This document shows, one piece after another, positions 38,619 through 47,606 of a DNA stretch of 64,000 bases. The translations under genes were made by a program, and so were the position numbers. Under the pieces are notes generated by a model. The model saw nothing but the letters and a program-made list of their open reading frames with translations. It had not been told where the DNA came from and did no database searches. The DNA lies in assembly GCF_000152625.1 (NCBI RefSeq), contig NZ_CH724156.1, positions 690,966 through 754,965 on the forward strand. Reading direction: 5' to 3'. Origin of the DNA: Roseovarius nubinhibens ISM. GTDB lineage: Bacteria; Pseudomonadota; Alphaproteobacteria; Rhodobacterales; Rhodobacteraceae. Position 1 is the first letter of the stretch, and each line of letters opens with the position of its first letter.

Positions 38619-40172
38619 TTACCAGATGCCATTGCCGGCCCGCATCCGGTCTCTGGGCAGAATGATGTTGAACGCGTCGCGCAGCTGCCGATCCACCGCC
38701 TCGGGGATATGGCTCGGGTAATGGTCGGCGAGAATGGCGCTGACCTGATCGCGGGCGATCTCGCGGGCGTCGCGGGCGCCGGCCTCTTCCCAGGCGCTGA
38801 TGCTGCGGCGGTCGGCGATCTGCGGGTAGAGGTAATCGGTTTTCATGCGGGTGTAGGTCTGCGGATGGCCAAGGTAATGGCCCTCTCCCAGCACCACATC
38901 GCGGATCACCTCAAAGTTCACCGTGTCCTCATTGACCTCGACGCCCTTGACCGTGCGCAGGATCGCGCCAAGCAGGTCATTGTCGAGCGCATAGCTCTCG
39001 AAACTCGTGCCCATGAGGCTGCCATGCATGCCCGCGCTTTCATGGATCATCGACGCCCCGGCATGGGCCGCGAGCGAGATCGTATAGCCCTTTTCGCCGC
39101 CCGACTGCATATCCGGCAGCTTGCTGTCGGTCATGCCCGCGGGCACCGAGTTCGGCAAATCATAGAACGCCGCCATCTGGGCACAGGCCGCCGACAAGAG
39201 CGCCTGTTCGCCCGAGCCCCCGGACATCGCACCGGTGCGCAGATCGCTGACAAACGGCCAGGTGGCAAAGATGCCCCGGCAATTCGGGTCGATGATGTTG
39301 CACAGGATGAGCCCCGCCAGCACTTCGGCACAGGCCTGTGCCACGGCCCCGGCAAGTGCTGCGGGCGCGGTGGCCCCGGCCTGCCCAGCGGCGACCAGAA
39401 GGATCGGCATCCCGGCCTCGACCGCCGCTTCGAGCGCGTCACAGCTCTCGGTCGCAAAGCGCATCGGCGGCACCACGTGACAGCAGACGGCGGTGCAGAA
39501 GGGCCGTTCGCGGAACTTGCCCTCGCCCCCGGCCACCGCGTCGAGCATCGGCATCACCGCGCGCACGCTGGCGCTGTCGGTATAGCTCACGGCGATGGAT
39601 TTCGTCGTGCCCGAAAGGCAGGCATAGGTGGTGTTGATATCGAGATCGAGAATGGTCTTGGTGTCGCGCGCCACGACCGAGCGGTGATACCAATGGATAT
39701 TGTCGAGCCGGTCCACCAGCCGCGCGATGTCATAGAGATCGGCCACGGTGCTTTCACGATATTTGCCGCTGGCGAAATCCATGATCGTCGGCGCCGCGCC
39801 GCCGGTGCCGGCATGGACGCGCTGACCGCCGATCTCGAGATCATGCGCCGGGTCGATCCCGTGCAGCGTGAACTTGCGCCGGGTGCGGGCGATCACATCC
39901 TCGACGAGCGCCCGGGGAAAGCGCAGACGCCCCGCCCCATCCACCTCGCAGCCCGCCGCAACGGCGCGGGCTTCGAGGCTGGGGGTGATCTGCGACAGGC
40001 CGAGATCGGCCAAGAGATCGAGCACCAGCGTGTGAATACGCTCGACCTCGGGCCCGGTGAGCGGCCGGTAGCGGCCCCCGACCATGCCGGGGCTGATCGG
40101 CGGCAGGGCTGGTGTGGTCTCGGGCTTGCCGCGACCTCGGCGGTTCGGTTTGCGGGGGGCAGTGACTTGCAT
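38619..40172 (-). CDS. Trimethylamine methyltransferase family protein, non-pyrrolysine MttB homologue
   Basis: 517-residue MttB-superfamily protein whose frame is uninterrupted, so it lacks the amber/pyrrolysine codon of the archaeal trimethylamine methyltransferase. It has the TIM-barrel segments LILCNIIDPNCRGIFATWPFVSDLRTGAMSGGSGEQALL, then HESAGMHGSLMG and MKTDYLYPQIADRRS. Glycine betaine:corrinoid methyltransferases of anaerobes (MtgB) are non-Pyl members of this family. No corrinoid protein is beside it, although Roseobacters often carry such genes. The ATG at 40172 begins MQVTAPRKPNRRGRG, a basic tail. It probably starts the operon with the DMGDH-like gene (22-bp gap). Confidence 0.85.
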   Translation of the reverse strand: MQVTAPRKPNRRGRGKPETTPALPPISPGMVGGRYRPLTGPEVERIHTLVLDLLADLGLSQITPSLEARAVAAGCEVDGAGRLRFPRALVEDVIARTRRKFTLHGIDPAHDLEIGGQRVHAGTGGAAPTIMDFASGKYRESTVADLYDIARLVDRLDNIHWYHRSVVARDTKTILDLDINTTYACLSGTTKSIAVSYTDSASVRAVMPMLDAVAGGEGKFRERPFCTAVCCHVVPPMRFATESCDALEAAVEAGMPILLVAAGQAGATAPAALAGAVAQACAEVLAGLILCNIIDPNCRGIFATWPFVSDLRTGAMSGGSGEQALLSAACAQMAAFYDLPNSVPAGMTDSKLPDMQSGGEKGYTISLAAHAGASMIHESAGMHGSLMGTSFESYALDNDLLGAILRTVKGVEVNEDTVNFEVIRDVVLGEGHYLGHPQTYTRMKTDYLYPQIADRRSISAWEEAGARDAREIARDQVSAILADHYPSHIPEAVDRQLRDAFNIILPRDRMRAGNGIW

Positions 40173-40273
40173 GGGGGACCTCGCGGCGTTTTCCTGTCCC
40201 AGTAGCGGCCGAATCTGCCCCTTTCTCAAACGATCATTTTGAATGCAACGCATTCCTCTGGCTCATGCCATGA

Positions 40274-41185
40274 TCATTCCATGCCGTCGCATTCCTCAAC
40301 CATCCATTGCAAAAACGCCGCGACCGCCGGATCGGCGGCCCGGGCGCTGGATGCCCCGATGTAATAGCTACAGCTGGTGACAAGCGGCGTATCGAAGAGA
40401 CAGACCAATTGCCCCGAGGCGAGCATCGCATCGGTGATATAGCTCCAGCCGAGCGCCACGCCGCGCCCCGCCTCGGCCCCTTGCAGGACCATCGGATAGC
40501 TGTTGAGCCGAATGCCCCGCCGCACCGGCTGGCCGGTCACGCCTTGCTGCACCAGCCAGGCATGCCAATCCACCGCGCCCCAGATCGTGCCGCCACCATC
40601 AAGATGCAAGAGCGTCTGATCGAGCAGGTCGCTCGGACGGCGCAGCTCGGGATGGTTCTGCAGATAGCCCGCGCTGCACACCGGATAGACCCTCTCGCCA
40701 AAGAGCCGCCGCGCCTCGACCCCCGGCCAGTTGCCATCGCCAAAGAGCACCGCCACATCGGCATCATCCTTGCCCAGATCAACGAGCTGATCGGTGGCGA
40801 GAATGCGCAGGTCGATTTCGGGATAGCGGTCCGCGAAACGCTCCAACCGGGGCATCAGACAATAATAGGAAAAGGCCACCGAGGTGGCGACGGTGATCTG
40901 CGGCGTGTCGCTGGCGCGACGCAGCCCATTGACCGCGAGCGCAATCTCATCAAGCCCCCGGGTCACCGCCTCGAAAAGATCGCGCCCCTCTTGGGTGAGC
41001 TCAATGGCGCGATGTTTCCGCAGGAAGAGCGCCCGCCCCAGATCCTCTTCGAGCGCGCGGATCTGCCGGCTGACCGCGCTTTGCGTGAGGCAGAGCTCGT
41101 CCGCCGCGGCGGTAAAGCTCATCCGGCGCGCCACCGCCTCGAAACTGTGGAGCTGCGACAAGGCAGGCAAAGCGTATTTCCGCAA
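40274..41185 (-). CDS. LysR-family transcriptional regulator (GcvA-like)
   Basis: 303-residue LysR protein with a TTG start at 41185 and GGAG 6 bp upstream. The helix-turn-helix is FTAAADELCLTQSAVSRQIRALEEDLG (about residues 24-50), followed by the substrate-binding effector domain (GVALGWSYITDAMLASGQLVCLFD near the C-terminus). It resembles the GcvA group, which controls glycine-related genes. It is upstream of, and on the same strand as, the MttB/DMGDH genes and probably controls them. Confidence 0.88.
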   Translation of the reverse strand: MRKYALPALSQLHSFEAVARRMSFTAAADELCLTQSAVSRQIRALEEDLGRALFLRKHRAIELTQEGRDLFEAVTRGLDEIALAVNGLRRASDTPQITVATSVAFSYYCLMPRLERFADRYPEIDLRILATDQLVDLGKDDADVAVLFGDGNWPGVEARRLFGERVYPVCSAGYLQNHPELRRPSDLLDQTLLHLDGGGTIWGAVDWHAWLVQQGVTGQPVRRGIRLNSYPMVLQGAEAGRGVALGWSYITDAMLASGQLVCLFDTPLVTSCSYYIGASSARAADPAVAAFLQWMVEECDGME

Positions 41186-41440
41186 AGAGGCTCCCCCTCG
41201 GCAACGGCGATACGAGCGAGCCTATCTGCCAATGGGTTCGCGGGCCAAGCGAGAACTCACCCTATAGGCGTAATTTTTTATCGCGCGCCAAAGGGCCCCA
41301 ATAAAACCCATTTCGCCAAAACACGGATAGCGAGCTAAAGGGCGTGCACCTCATCTTATGATTGATCGACGGCCCCGAAAGCATCCCCTTTCTTTAAAAG
41401 TCCTTTTAACAGGGCCACCCCATCCCAATCCCGAACCATG

Positions 41441-41478
41441 GCAAAAAGAAACAGCCCCCCGCAGCGATTGCGAGGGGC
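41441..41478 (-). terminator. Intrinsic terminator of the H-NS-like gene
   Basis: 10-bp stem GCCCCTCGCA/TGCGGGGGGC (minus strand, one mismatch, 41454-41478 with a 5-nt loop) followed by TGTTTCTTTTT, 45 bp past the H-NS-like stop. It lies in the 337-bp gap 41186-41522 before the LysR gene, which holds nothing else that I can support. Confidence 0.85.
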
Positions 41479-41522
41479 CGTTCTTTATCTTCTCAGATCT
41501 CTCGGCTGGAGGCCAATAAATC

Positions 41523-41837
41523 TCAGATCGCGAAATCTTCGATCTTCGCGCCTTTTTTCACCGCGTCCTGAATCCAGTTGGGCTTACGCCCCCGGCCGCT
41601 CCAGGTTTGCGAGGCATCTTTGGGGTTGCGGTATTTCGGCGGCAGCTTGTCTTTGGCTTTCGCTTTGGACTTGCCCGAAACCAATTCCGAAAACTCGAAA
41701 CCGCGTTTGGCTGCCATGGCTTTCATTTCAGCCAGAACCTCTTCGCGTTCTTCGACTTTCTTACGGGCGATTTGTTCGTCGATCTCCTTGCGCATTTCCT
41801 GCAGCTCGGCGACGGACATCTTGGCATAGTTCGGCAT
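41523..41837 (-). CDS. H-NS-like nucleoid protein (alphaproteobacterial HvrA/SPB type)
   Basis: 104-residue H-NS-type protein. The N-terminal coiled coil (about residues 1-55; MSVAELQEMRKEIDEQIARKKVEER) is the oligomerisation domain. The C-terminal AT-hook-like DNA-binding motif is TWSGRGRKPNWIQDAVKKG. It resembles HvrA of Rhodobacter capsulatus. AGGAA lies 7 bp upstream of the ATG. It could silence A+T-rich acquired DNA such as the 8-26 kb polysaccharide locus, which is inference. Confidence 0.9.
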   Translation of the reverse strand: MPNYAKMSVAELQEMRKEIDEQIARKKVEEREEVLAEMKAMAAKRGFEFSELVSGKSKAKAKDKLPPKYRNPKDASQTWSGRGRKPNWIQDAVKKGAKIEDFAI

Positions 41838-42057
41838 GTTTCTATTCCTGCTAGAATGTGCGTATACGCACTAAATCTAACAGTAGAATTAAATAAGCAA
41901 GGGAAATTCGTGAAATAAACTATTCTCACGTCTACGGGACTCGGGGAGTAAATGCCTCGTCTTCACATTATTTAACACTGAATAAACCTCAGGGCCGCTC
42001 GGTGCCATTGCGCTTGCCCTCTCCTCTTTGACACTGGCTTTCCTAAAGAAGATCAGC

Positions 42058-42094
42058 CCGAAAACAAAAAACGGGCCGCCCCATGGGACAGCCC
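42058..42094 (-). terminator. Intrinsic terminator of the aldehyde dehydrogenase gene
   Basis: GGGCTGTCCC/GGGGCGGCCC stem (42073-42094, two G-T pairs) followed on the minus strand by GTTTTTTGTTTT, 25 bp past the stop. It lies in the 282-bp gap before the H-NS-like gene. Confidence 0.85.
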
Positions 42095-42119
42095 GCGCCG
42101 GCAAATTCCTAAAATAGGG

Positions 42120-43556
42120 TTAACGTATCTCGGCGCTATGCCAGACATTCTTGATGGTGAGATAACTCTCGAGCCCCTCGGTGCCGCCCTCGCGGCCATA
42201 GCCGCTGGCCTTGACGCCACCAAAGGGCGTCTCGGGCAGCGACGCCTCGAGCGTGTTGATCGACAGGTTGCCAACCTCGACCTCATCCACCAGCCGCGCC
42301 ATATAATCGGCCCGGTTGGTAAACCCATAGCCTGCCAGACCATAGGGCACCGCATTGGCGCGGGCGATGGCCTCGTCGAGGTCCCTCACCGGGTTGAGAA
42401 TGGCGATCGGGCCAAAGGGCTCTTCCTGCATGATCCGGGCATTGTCGGGCACATTGGCCAGCACGGTGGGCGCAAAGAAATAGCCCCGCTCCCCCATCGC
42501 CGCCCCGCCACAGCGCAGCTCGGCCCCCTTGGCCACCGCATCCTCGACCAGCGCCGAGAGAACCGGCACCCGGCGGTCATTGGCGAGCGGCCCCATCTCG
42601 ACCCCGGGCTCGACGCCATTGCCGACCACAGTGGCGGCGGCGCGCCGGGTGAACGCCTCGGCGAACTGCTCGAAAATATCCTGATGGATGAAGAACCGCG
42701 TCGGCGAGGTACAGACCTGCCCGGCGTTGCGCATCTTGCGCACCGCGCCGCTGATCGCCGCCCGTTCGACATCGGTGTCCTCGCAGACGATCACCGGCGC
42801 ATGACCGCCCAATTCCATAAGAACCCGCGTGTCGCTCTGCGCCGCCAGCGCGGTGAGCTGACGGCCCACCGCCGTCGACCCGGTCAGCGCCACCAACCGC
42901 ACCGAAGGCTGTGGGATGAGATAGCCGGATATTTCCGAGGGCGTGCCAAAGATGAGGTTGAGCACCCCGGCGGGAAGCCCCGCATCCTCGAACGCGCGCA
43001 CGATATGGATGGCCCCGGCGGGGGTTTCCTCGGCGGCCTTGAGGATGATCGAACAGCCCGAGGCAAGCGCCCCTGCGATCTTGCGGGCGGGCTGGCTCAT
43101 CGGGAAATTCCAGGGCGAAAACGCCGCGACCACGCCAATCGGGTGATGATGGACCGAGATATGCGACCCCGGCGCGGCCGGGATCACCCGGCCATAGACG
43201 CGCATCGCCTCGCCCGCGTCCCATTCGAAAAACTCCACGCCCCGGATCACCTCGAGCCGCGCCTGCGGCAAGGGTTTGCCATGTTCGGCGGTGATCGACT
43301 GGGCGATCTCTTCCTGCCGCTCGCGCATCAGGGCGGCGGCGCGCAGGATGATGTCGGCACGCGCGCGCGGCGGGGTCCGGCTCCACAGGCGTAGCCCCTG
43401 TTCGGCAGCCGCAAGCGCCTCTTGCAGATCGGAAATCCCGGCCTTGGGCAGGCGGCCCAGCTCTTCTTCGGTGGCCGGGTTGACCACCGCCATATCCTCG
43501 GCCGCCCCGCGCCATTCGCCATTGATGAAGAGTTTCAATTCCGGATAGCTGTACAT
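42120..43556 (-). CDS. Succinate-semialdehyde dehydrogenase-type aldehyde dehydrogenase
   Basis: 478-residue NAD(P)+-dependent ALDH. The cofactor loop is TGSTAVGRQL, the catalytic Glu is in MELGGHAPVIVCEDTD, and the catalytic Cys lies in NAGQVCTSPTRFF. Nearest relatives are GabD-type (succinate-semialdehyde) enzymes. The gene runs towards the H-NS-like gene and is divided from it by a terminator. It belongs by neighbourhood to the LysR/aspartate dehydrogenase/3-hydroxyanthranilate group, so a semialdehyde from amino-acid or aromatic breakdown is likely. Ribosome-binding site GAGG at 5 bp. Confidence 0.88.
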   Translation of the reverse strand: MYSYPELKLFINGEWRGAAEDMAVVNPATEEELGRLPKAGISDLQEALAAAEQGLRLWSRTPPRARADIILRAAALMRERQEEIAQSITAEHGKPLPQARLEVIRGVEFFEWDAGEAMRVYGRVIPAAPGSHISVHHHPIGVVAAFSPWNFPMSQPARKIAGALASGCSIILKAAEETPAGAIHIVRAFEDAGLPAGVLNLIFGTPSEISGYLIPQPSVRLVALTGSTAVGRQLTALAAQSDTRVLMELGGHAPVIVCEDTDVERAAISGAVRKMRNAGQVCTSPTRFFIHQDIFEQFAEAFTRRAAATVVGNGVEPGVEMGPLANDRRVPVLSALVEDAVAKGAELRCGGAAMGERGYFFAPTVLANVPDNARIMQEEPFGPIAILNPVRDLDEAIARANAVPYGLAGYGFTNRADYMARLVDEVEVGNLSINTLEASLPETPFGGVKASGYGREGGTEGLESYLTIKNVWHSAEIR

Positions 43557-43656
43557 GCCGACCTCGTTGCTGTCTGTGTCTTGGGCCCAAGTTTTCCTAT
43601 GGCCGAGGCATCACAACAACTGAATTGAACAAATACTGGTATCCAAAAGCCGGATA

Positions 43657-44622
43657 TCAGAGCGGGCCAAGCGTCCGCGCCACCTGCCCCGCCGCCGCAT
43701 GCAACGCAGCCAGGAAACTCTGCCCCGCGGGCGACAGGCTCTGGGGGCCGCGATAGGACACGCCGACCGGCCCCGCCCCAAAGGGCGCGACCCAATCGAT
43801 GCTCGCCAGAAGACCGCTCTCGATGTCGAGCGCCGCCACATGCGCGGGCATCAGCCCGATGAAATCATGCGACCGCAAAAGCGACCGATTGGCGAGGTAG
43901 GAGACGGATTCAATCGCCGTGCGCGGCACATATTGATCCTGACGCACAAAGAACTGATCGGTCTGACGGCGCAGCGTGGTCTCCACCGGCGGCAGGATCC
44001 AGCCATAGGGTTTGAGCTGCTCGAACGACACATTGGCTTCTTGCGCCAGCGGATGCTGCGTCCCCGCGACGGCCAGCACGCGTTCGTCAAAGAACTTCTC
44101 CTGCGTGATGTTCTCGCGGTGCCGGTGGCTTGGCAATCGCCCCACCACCATGTCGATCTCGCCGGCCAAAAGCGCGGGCATCAGCACCTCATTGGTGCCC
44201 TCGACAATCTTGATCGCCACCTTGGGCCGATCCTTGAGCAGACCTTCGACCGCCATCGGCAAGAGCGACGGCGACGCCGCCAGCAAAGTGCCGACCACCA
44301 CCCGCCCGCTGTTGCCTTCGTTGAGGTCGTCCAACTCCTGCGCCGCGTTGGAGACCTGCGAAAAGATCAGCTTGCCATGCCGGATGAGCGCCGCGCCGAA
44401 CACCGTCGGCACCACCCCGCGATTGGTCCGGTCAAAGAGCTTCACCTCGAAATCGAGCTCGAGATCCTGGATCATCTTGGTCGCCGCGGGCTGCGAAATG
44501 TTGAGATCATGGGCGGCGTTCTGGATGCTGCCATGCTGCCCCACAGCCACCAAGAGCCGCAATTGCCGCAGCTTGAGCCGGGTCATCGCCCGTTCGACGA
44601 TACGCGTGTGACGGTTGGCCAT
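43657..44622 (-). CDS. LysR-family transcriptional regulator (GbpR-like)
   Basis: 321-residue LysR protein. The helix-turn-helix is GSIQNAAHDLNISQPAATKMIQDLELDF (near residue 32), with the PBP2-type effector domain behind it. The long, basic N-terminus MANRHTRIVERAMTRLKLRQLRLL and the ATKMIQDLE recognition helix are typical of the GbpR/CbbR-like branch. The ribosome-binding site is GGAGA. It lies between the ALDH and aspartate dehydrogenase genes, the same direction as both, and probably governs this catabolic group together with the plus-strand genes beyond 45.6 kb. Confidence 0.88.
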   Translation of the reverse strand: MANRHTRIVERAMTRLKLRQLRLLVAVGQHGSIQNAAHDLNISQPAATKMIQDLELDFEVKLFDRTNRGVVPTVFGAALIRHGKLIFSQVSNAAQELDDLNEGNSGRVVVGTLLAASPSLLPMAVEGLLKDRPKVAIKIVEGTNEVLMPALLAGEIDMVVGRLPSHRHRENITQEKFFDERVLAVAGTQHPLAQEANVSFEQLKPYGWILPPVETTLRRQTDQFFVRQDQYVPRTAIESVSYLANRSLLRSHDFIGLMPAHVAALDIESGLLASIDWVAPFGAGPVGVSYRGPQSLSPAGQSFLAALHAAAGQVARTLGPL

Positions 44623-44642
44623 GGGCTCTCCTCGATAACGGC

Positions 44643-45425
44643 TTAGATCGTAATGGGGGCGCAGCGGCGCTCGATTGCCGCCACCGCGCTCATCGCGGCC
44701 AGCGCCGAACTGCGCGGATTGTCGGGCAAGGGCTTGCCATTGATGCGAAAGCTCAGCGTGCCAAACGCCCCTTCGGCGTGGATCTCATGGATATTCTCGG
44801 TGACGCCCGGATCCGCCACCAGCCGCACCTGCGTCGCGTCAAAACCGATCCCGGCAAAGGCCACCGCCGCCGCCACATTGGCGTTTTTCGGATAGCGCTG
44901 CGCCGCCTCCCGGGCGCTGCCCTCGAAATGCGTGGCCGCCTGGTCGAGCCTGGCCAGGTCGAGCTTCTCTTCGGCGGGCGAGCCCTGCCAGCCGCGCGGC
45001 GGTTTGCGCCCGACATAGGTCACCGAGGCAAGCCCCCCGACCCGTGCCGCCGCAAGCGCGTCAAGCGCCCCGATCGCACCGCTCGCCAGATGCAGCTGCG
45101 CGCCGCCCCGCTCTGCCGCCGCGCTCAGCCGCTCGGCCAGCGCCGGATCGGCCAGCGCCCCCAGCGACACGGTGATCAGATCGATCCCCCGCTCGAGGAT
45201 CGCCGCCCCATGTTCGGCCAGCGCCGCATGGCCCGCGCAATCCACCATGAGCGTGATCCCCTCGGGCAGATCCTCCAGCCGCCGCAACCGCAAGACACCA
45301 TCACTGCCGCGCGCATCCTCCGGCCCCGACCGGGTCAGCACCGCCTCCGGGCCAAGCCCCCGCGCCGCCAGCTCTGCCGCCACATAACACCCGATGGCGC
45401 CGCCGCCGATGAGACCTATTTTCAT
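44643..45425 (-). CDS. L-aspartate dehydrogenase (NadX)
   Basis: 260-residue NAD(P)-dependent aspartate dehydrogenase, which oxidises L-aspartate to iminoaspartate. The Rossmann start is IGLIGGGAIGCYVAAELAARG, and the family-specific DUF108 domain includes YPKNANVAAAVAFAGIGFDATQVRLVADP and HEIHAEGAFG. The ribosome-binding site is AGGAGAATGGC. Iminoaspartate and the 3-hydroxyanthranilate dioxygenase product both lead to quinolinate and NAD, but the catabolic neighbourhood suggests a breakdown role instead. It is divergent from the DapA-like gene across 177 bp. Confidence 0.85.
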   Translation of the reverse strand: MKIGLIGGGAIGCYVAAELAARGLGPEAVLTRSGPEDARGSDGVLRLRRLEDLPEGITLMVDCAGHAALAEHGAAILERGIDLITVSLGALADPALAERLSAAAERGGAQLHLASGAIGALDALAAARVGGLASVTYVGRKPPRGWQGSPAEEKLDLARLDQAATHFEGSAREAAQRYPKNANVAAAVAFAGIGFDATQVRLVADPGVTENIHEIHAEGAFGTLSFRINGKPLPDNPRSSALAAMSAVAAIERRCAPITI

Positions 45426-45602
45426 GCCATTCTCCTAATCTGGCTGCAACGTATCCGAAATCACCGCGCGCTGGTTATCATTTTTTTGGATATCCAGTTT
45501 CCCGGAATGCGGTTGGTTTTCGCCCATCCCGGCGGGCAAATACCGGCAGACCTCGGCGCCACCGCGCGCGCCAAACCCTGTTGATCACACCGGAGCCGGC
45601 CC

Positions 45603-46556
45603 ATGAAATACGCCAAGAAAGACGCCAAAGCCTATGCCCGCGAAACCATGCGCGGCATCTGGGCGGCGGCGCTCAACCCGTTCGACGAAACGCTCGCGCT
45701 GAACGAGGCCGGGCTGCGCAGCAACATCCGCCACTGGATCGACGACCTCGGCATCAAGGGGCTGTTCATCGCGGGCAAGCAGGGCGAGTTCTGGTCGATG
45801 TCGCTCGACGAGCGCAAGCGCAACATGACCATCGCCGTCGAGGAATGCGGCGACAAGGCCGGCACCATCATGTCGATCTCGGATCAGAACGTCGAAACCG
45901 TGCTCGACCTCGGCCGTCACGCGCAGGATTGCGGCGCCGATTACGTCGTCGTCCACGCCCCGATGCTGAGCTTCTGCCATGACCGCGACGAGGTGCTCTA
46001 CAATTACTACAAATACCTCTGCGACCGGCTCGACATCGGCATCGCCATGTGGAGCCACCCCGACAGCGGTTATCTGATGGAGCCCGAGACCTGCGCCCGC
46101 ATCGCCGAGCTGCCCAATATCATGGCGATCAAATATTCCGTCCCGCGCGAGATGTATGCCCGGCTGACCAAGATGGTCGGCGACAAGATCCTCGTCTCGA
46201 CCTCGGCCGAACCCGAGTGGCTCGACAATATCGAGGAACTCGGCTGGCAGCTCTACCTCTGCTCTTCGCCCCCCTATCAGCTGCAGACCAAGAACGATCT
46301 GCGGATGCAGGAATATACCGAACTGGCCTTCGCCGGGAAATTCGACGCCGCCCGCCGGGTCCGCGACAGTCTCGACCCGGTGCGCCACGCCATACAGAGC
46401 ACCAAGCCCGGCGGCAAACCCACCGCCCATGGCAAATATTGGCAAGAGCTGCTCGGTCAGGTGGGCGGGCGCGTTCGTCACCCGATGCTGGAACTGACCG
46501 AGGCCGAAAAAGCCGCGACCAGCGCCGCCTTCGAGGACAGCGGCCTACAGCTCTGA
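45603..46556 (+). CDS. DapA-family aldolase/hydratase-aldolase
   Basis: 317-residue TIM-barrel protein of the dihydrodipicolinate synthase/N-acetylneuraminate lyase family. The Schiff-base Lys177 lies in NIMAIKYSVP. The canonical tyrosine of DapA (in the YN-P motif after strand 5) is replaced by Trp150 in IAMWSHP, so the chemistry differs from DapA. Sequence features recall trans-o-hydroxybenzylidenepyruvate hydratase-aldolases. Its N-terminal MKYAKKDAKAYARETMRGIWAAALNPFDE is unusually basic. Followed 9 bp later by the EamA exporter gene. Confidence 0.8.
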   Translation: MKYAKKDAKAYARETMRGIWAAALNPFDETLALNEAGLRSNIRHWIDDLGIKGLFIAGKQGEFWSMSLDERKRNMTIAVEECGDKAGTIMSISDQNVETVLDLGRHAQDCGADYVVVHAPMLSFCHDRDEVLYNYYKYLCDRLDIGIAMWSHPDSGYLMEPETCARIAELPNIMAIKYSVPREMYARLTKMVGDKILVSTSAEPEWLDNIEELGWQLYLCSSPPYQLQTKNDLRMQEYTELAFAGKFDAARRVRDSLDPVRHAIQSTKPGGKPTAHGKYWQELLGQVGGRVRHPMLELTEAEKAATSAAFEDSGLQL

Positions 46557-46565
46557 TCCCGCACA

Positions 46566-47483
46566 ATGACCGGCGAAGCCTTTGCCGTGCTCGCCGCCCT
46601 GGCCTACGGGGTGGCGGGCGTCGCCATTGTCCAAGGCCGCCCCATAGCACGCGGCGACAATGGCGTCTTTCTCTCCGTCCTGTTGACCGCCGCCCTGTCT
46701 TGCCTGCTCTGGCTCGGCTGGGGCGGGACCACGACGGGCGCGCAGCTCGCCCCGCGCGACCTGACGGGCGCGATCCTCATCTTTGCCGTGGCGGGTATCT
46801 GTTCCAACGGGATCGGGCGGCAGGCGATGTATTGGGCGACCGAACGGATCGGCGCGGTGCGTGCGGGCCTGTTGCGGCGGCTGACCCCGCTGTTCGTGCT
46901 GCCCTGCGCCTATCTGCTGCTCGGCGAGGTGCCCGCGCCAAATACCCTTTTGGGCAGCGCCTTGGTTCTCGCAGGCGTCCTGATCTACGTCCTGCCGCAG
47001 ACCCGCGCCGCCACGCCCGCGCCAAATACCCTGCCGCAAATCTCGGCCAACCCGTTCGGCCTGCTGCTCGGCACGCTCTCGGCGCTTGCCTATGCGCTGG
47101 CCTTCGCCTTTCGCGGGCTGGGGCTCGACATCCTGCCGGACCCGACATTCGGCGCGATGATCGGGGCCTTTGCCGGGGCGCTGGCGCTCTTGGCACTGGC
47201 CCTTGCCCGCAAAGGTCTGCGCGACGGGCTGCGGCATCTGAGTCGAGACCGCCAAGCCGCCCATTGGCTCACCGCGCTGGGCCTGAGCGCCGGGCAGATC
47301 CTGCAGTTCTTTGCCCTCCATTCCGCGCCGGTGGTCTCCGTGGCGCTGCTCGGCACGCTCGAAGTGATGTTCTCGGCCGCCATCATCCTCTTGATAACAA
47401 AAGGGGAAACCGTGGCGCTCCGGCCGCTTATCCTGGCCTCTATCCTGTCCACCGCAGGCACCGCGATCTTACTTTTTGCCTAA
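46566..47483 (+). CDS. DMT-superfamily transporter (EamA)
   Basis: 305-residue drug/metabolite transporter with ten predicted membrane helices from two EamA repeats. The first repeat is VLAALAYGVAGVAIVQGR and onward, the second starts near LLGTLSALAYALAFAFRGLGL. It sits in a plus-strand operon between the DapA-like and the 3-hydroxyanthranilate dioxygenase genes. The substrate is unknown; export of a pathway intermediate or amino acid is likely. A weak ribosome-binding site precedes the ATG. Confidence 0.85.
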   Translation: MTGEAFAVLAALAYGVAGVAIVQGRPIARGDNGVFLSVLLTAALSCLLWLGWGGTTTGAQLAPRDLTGAILIFAVAGICSNGIGRQAMYWATERIGAVRAGLLRRLTPLFVLPCAYLLLGEVPAPNTLLGSALVLAGVLIYVLPQTRAATPAPNTLPQISANPFGLLLGTLSALAYALAFAFRGLGLDILPDPTFGAMIGAFAGALALLALALARKGLRDGLRHLSRDRQAAHWLTALGLSAGQILQFFALHSAPVVSVALLGTLEVMFSAAIILLITKGETVALRPLILASILSTAGTAILLFA

Positions 47484-47606
47484 GCCTGATATCAGCAAAA
47501 CATATACCCATTTTCCCAGAAACAAATGTTTCTTTGCTCCCATTTCTCCTAGATTTTCCGGTGAAACACGGCCCTCCGCGGCCAGAGAGCCCCGAGGGAG
47601 GTGACC

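Noticed and set aside
38556..40205. Plus-strand ORF of 549 codons
   Set aside because: Antisense shadow of the MttB-like gene, which has good family segments.
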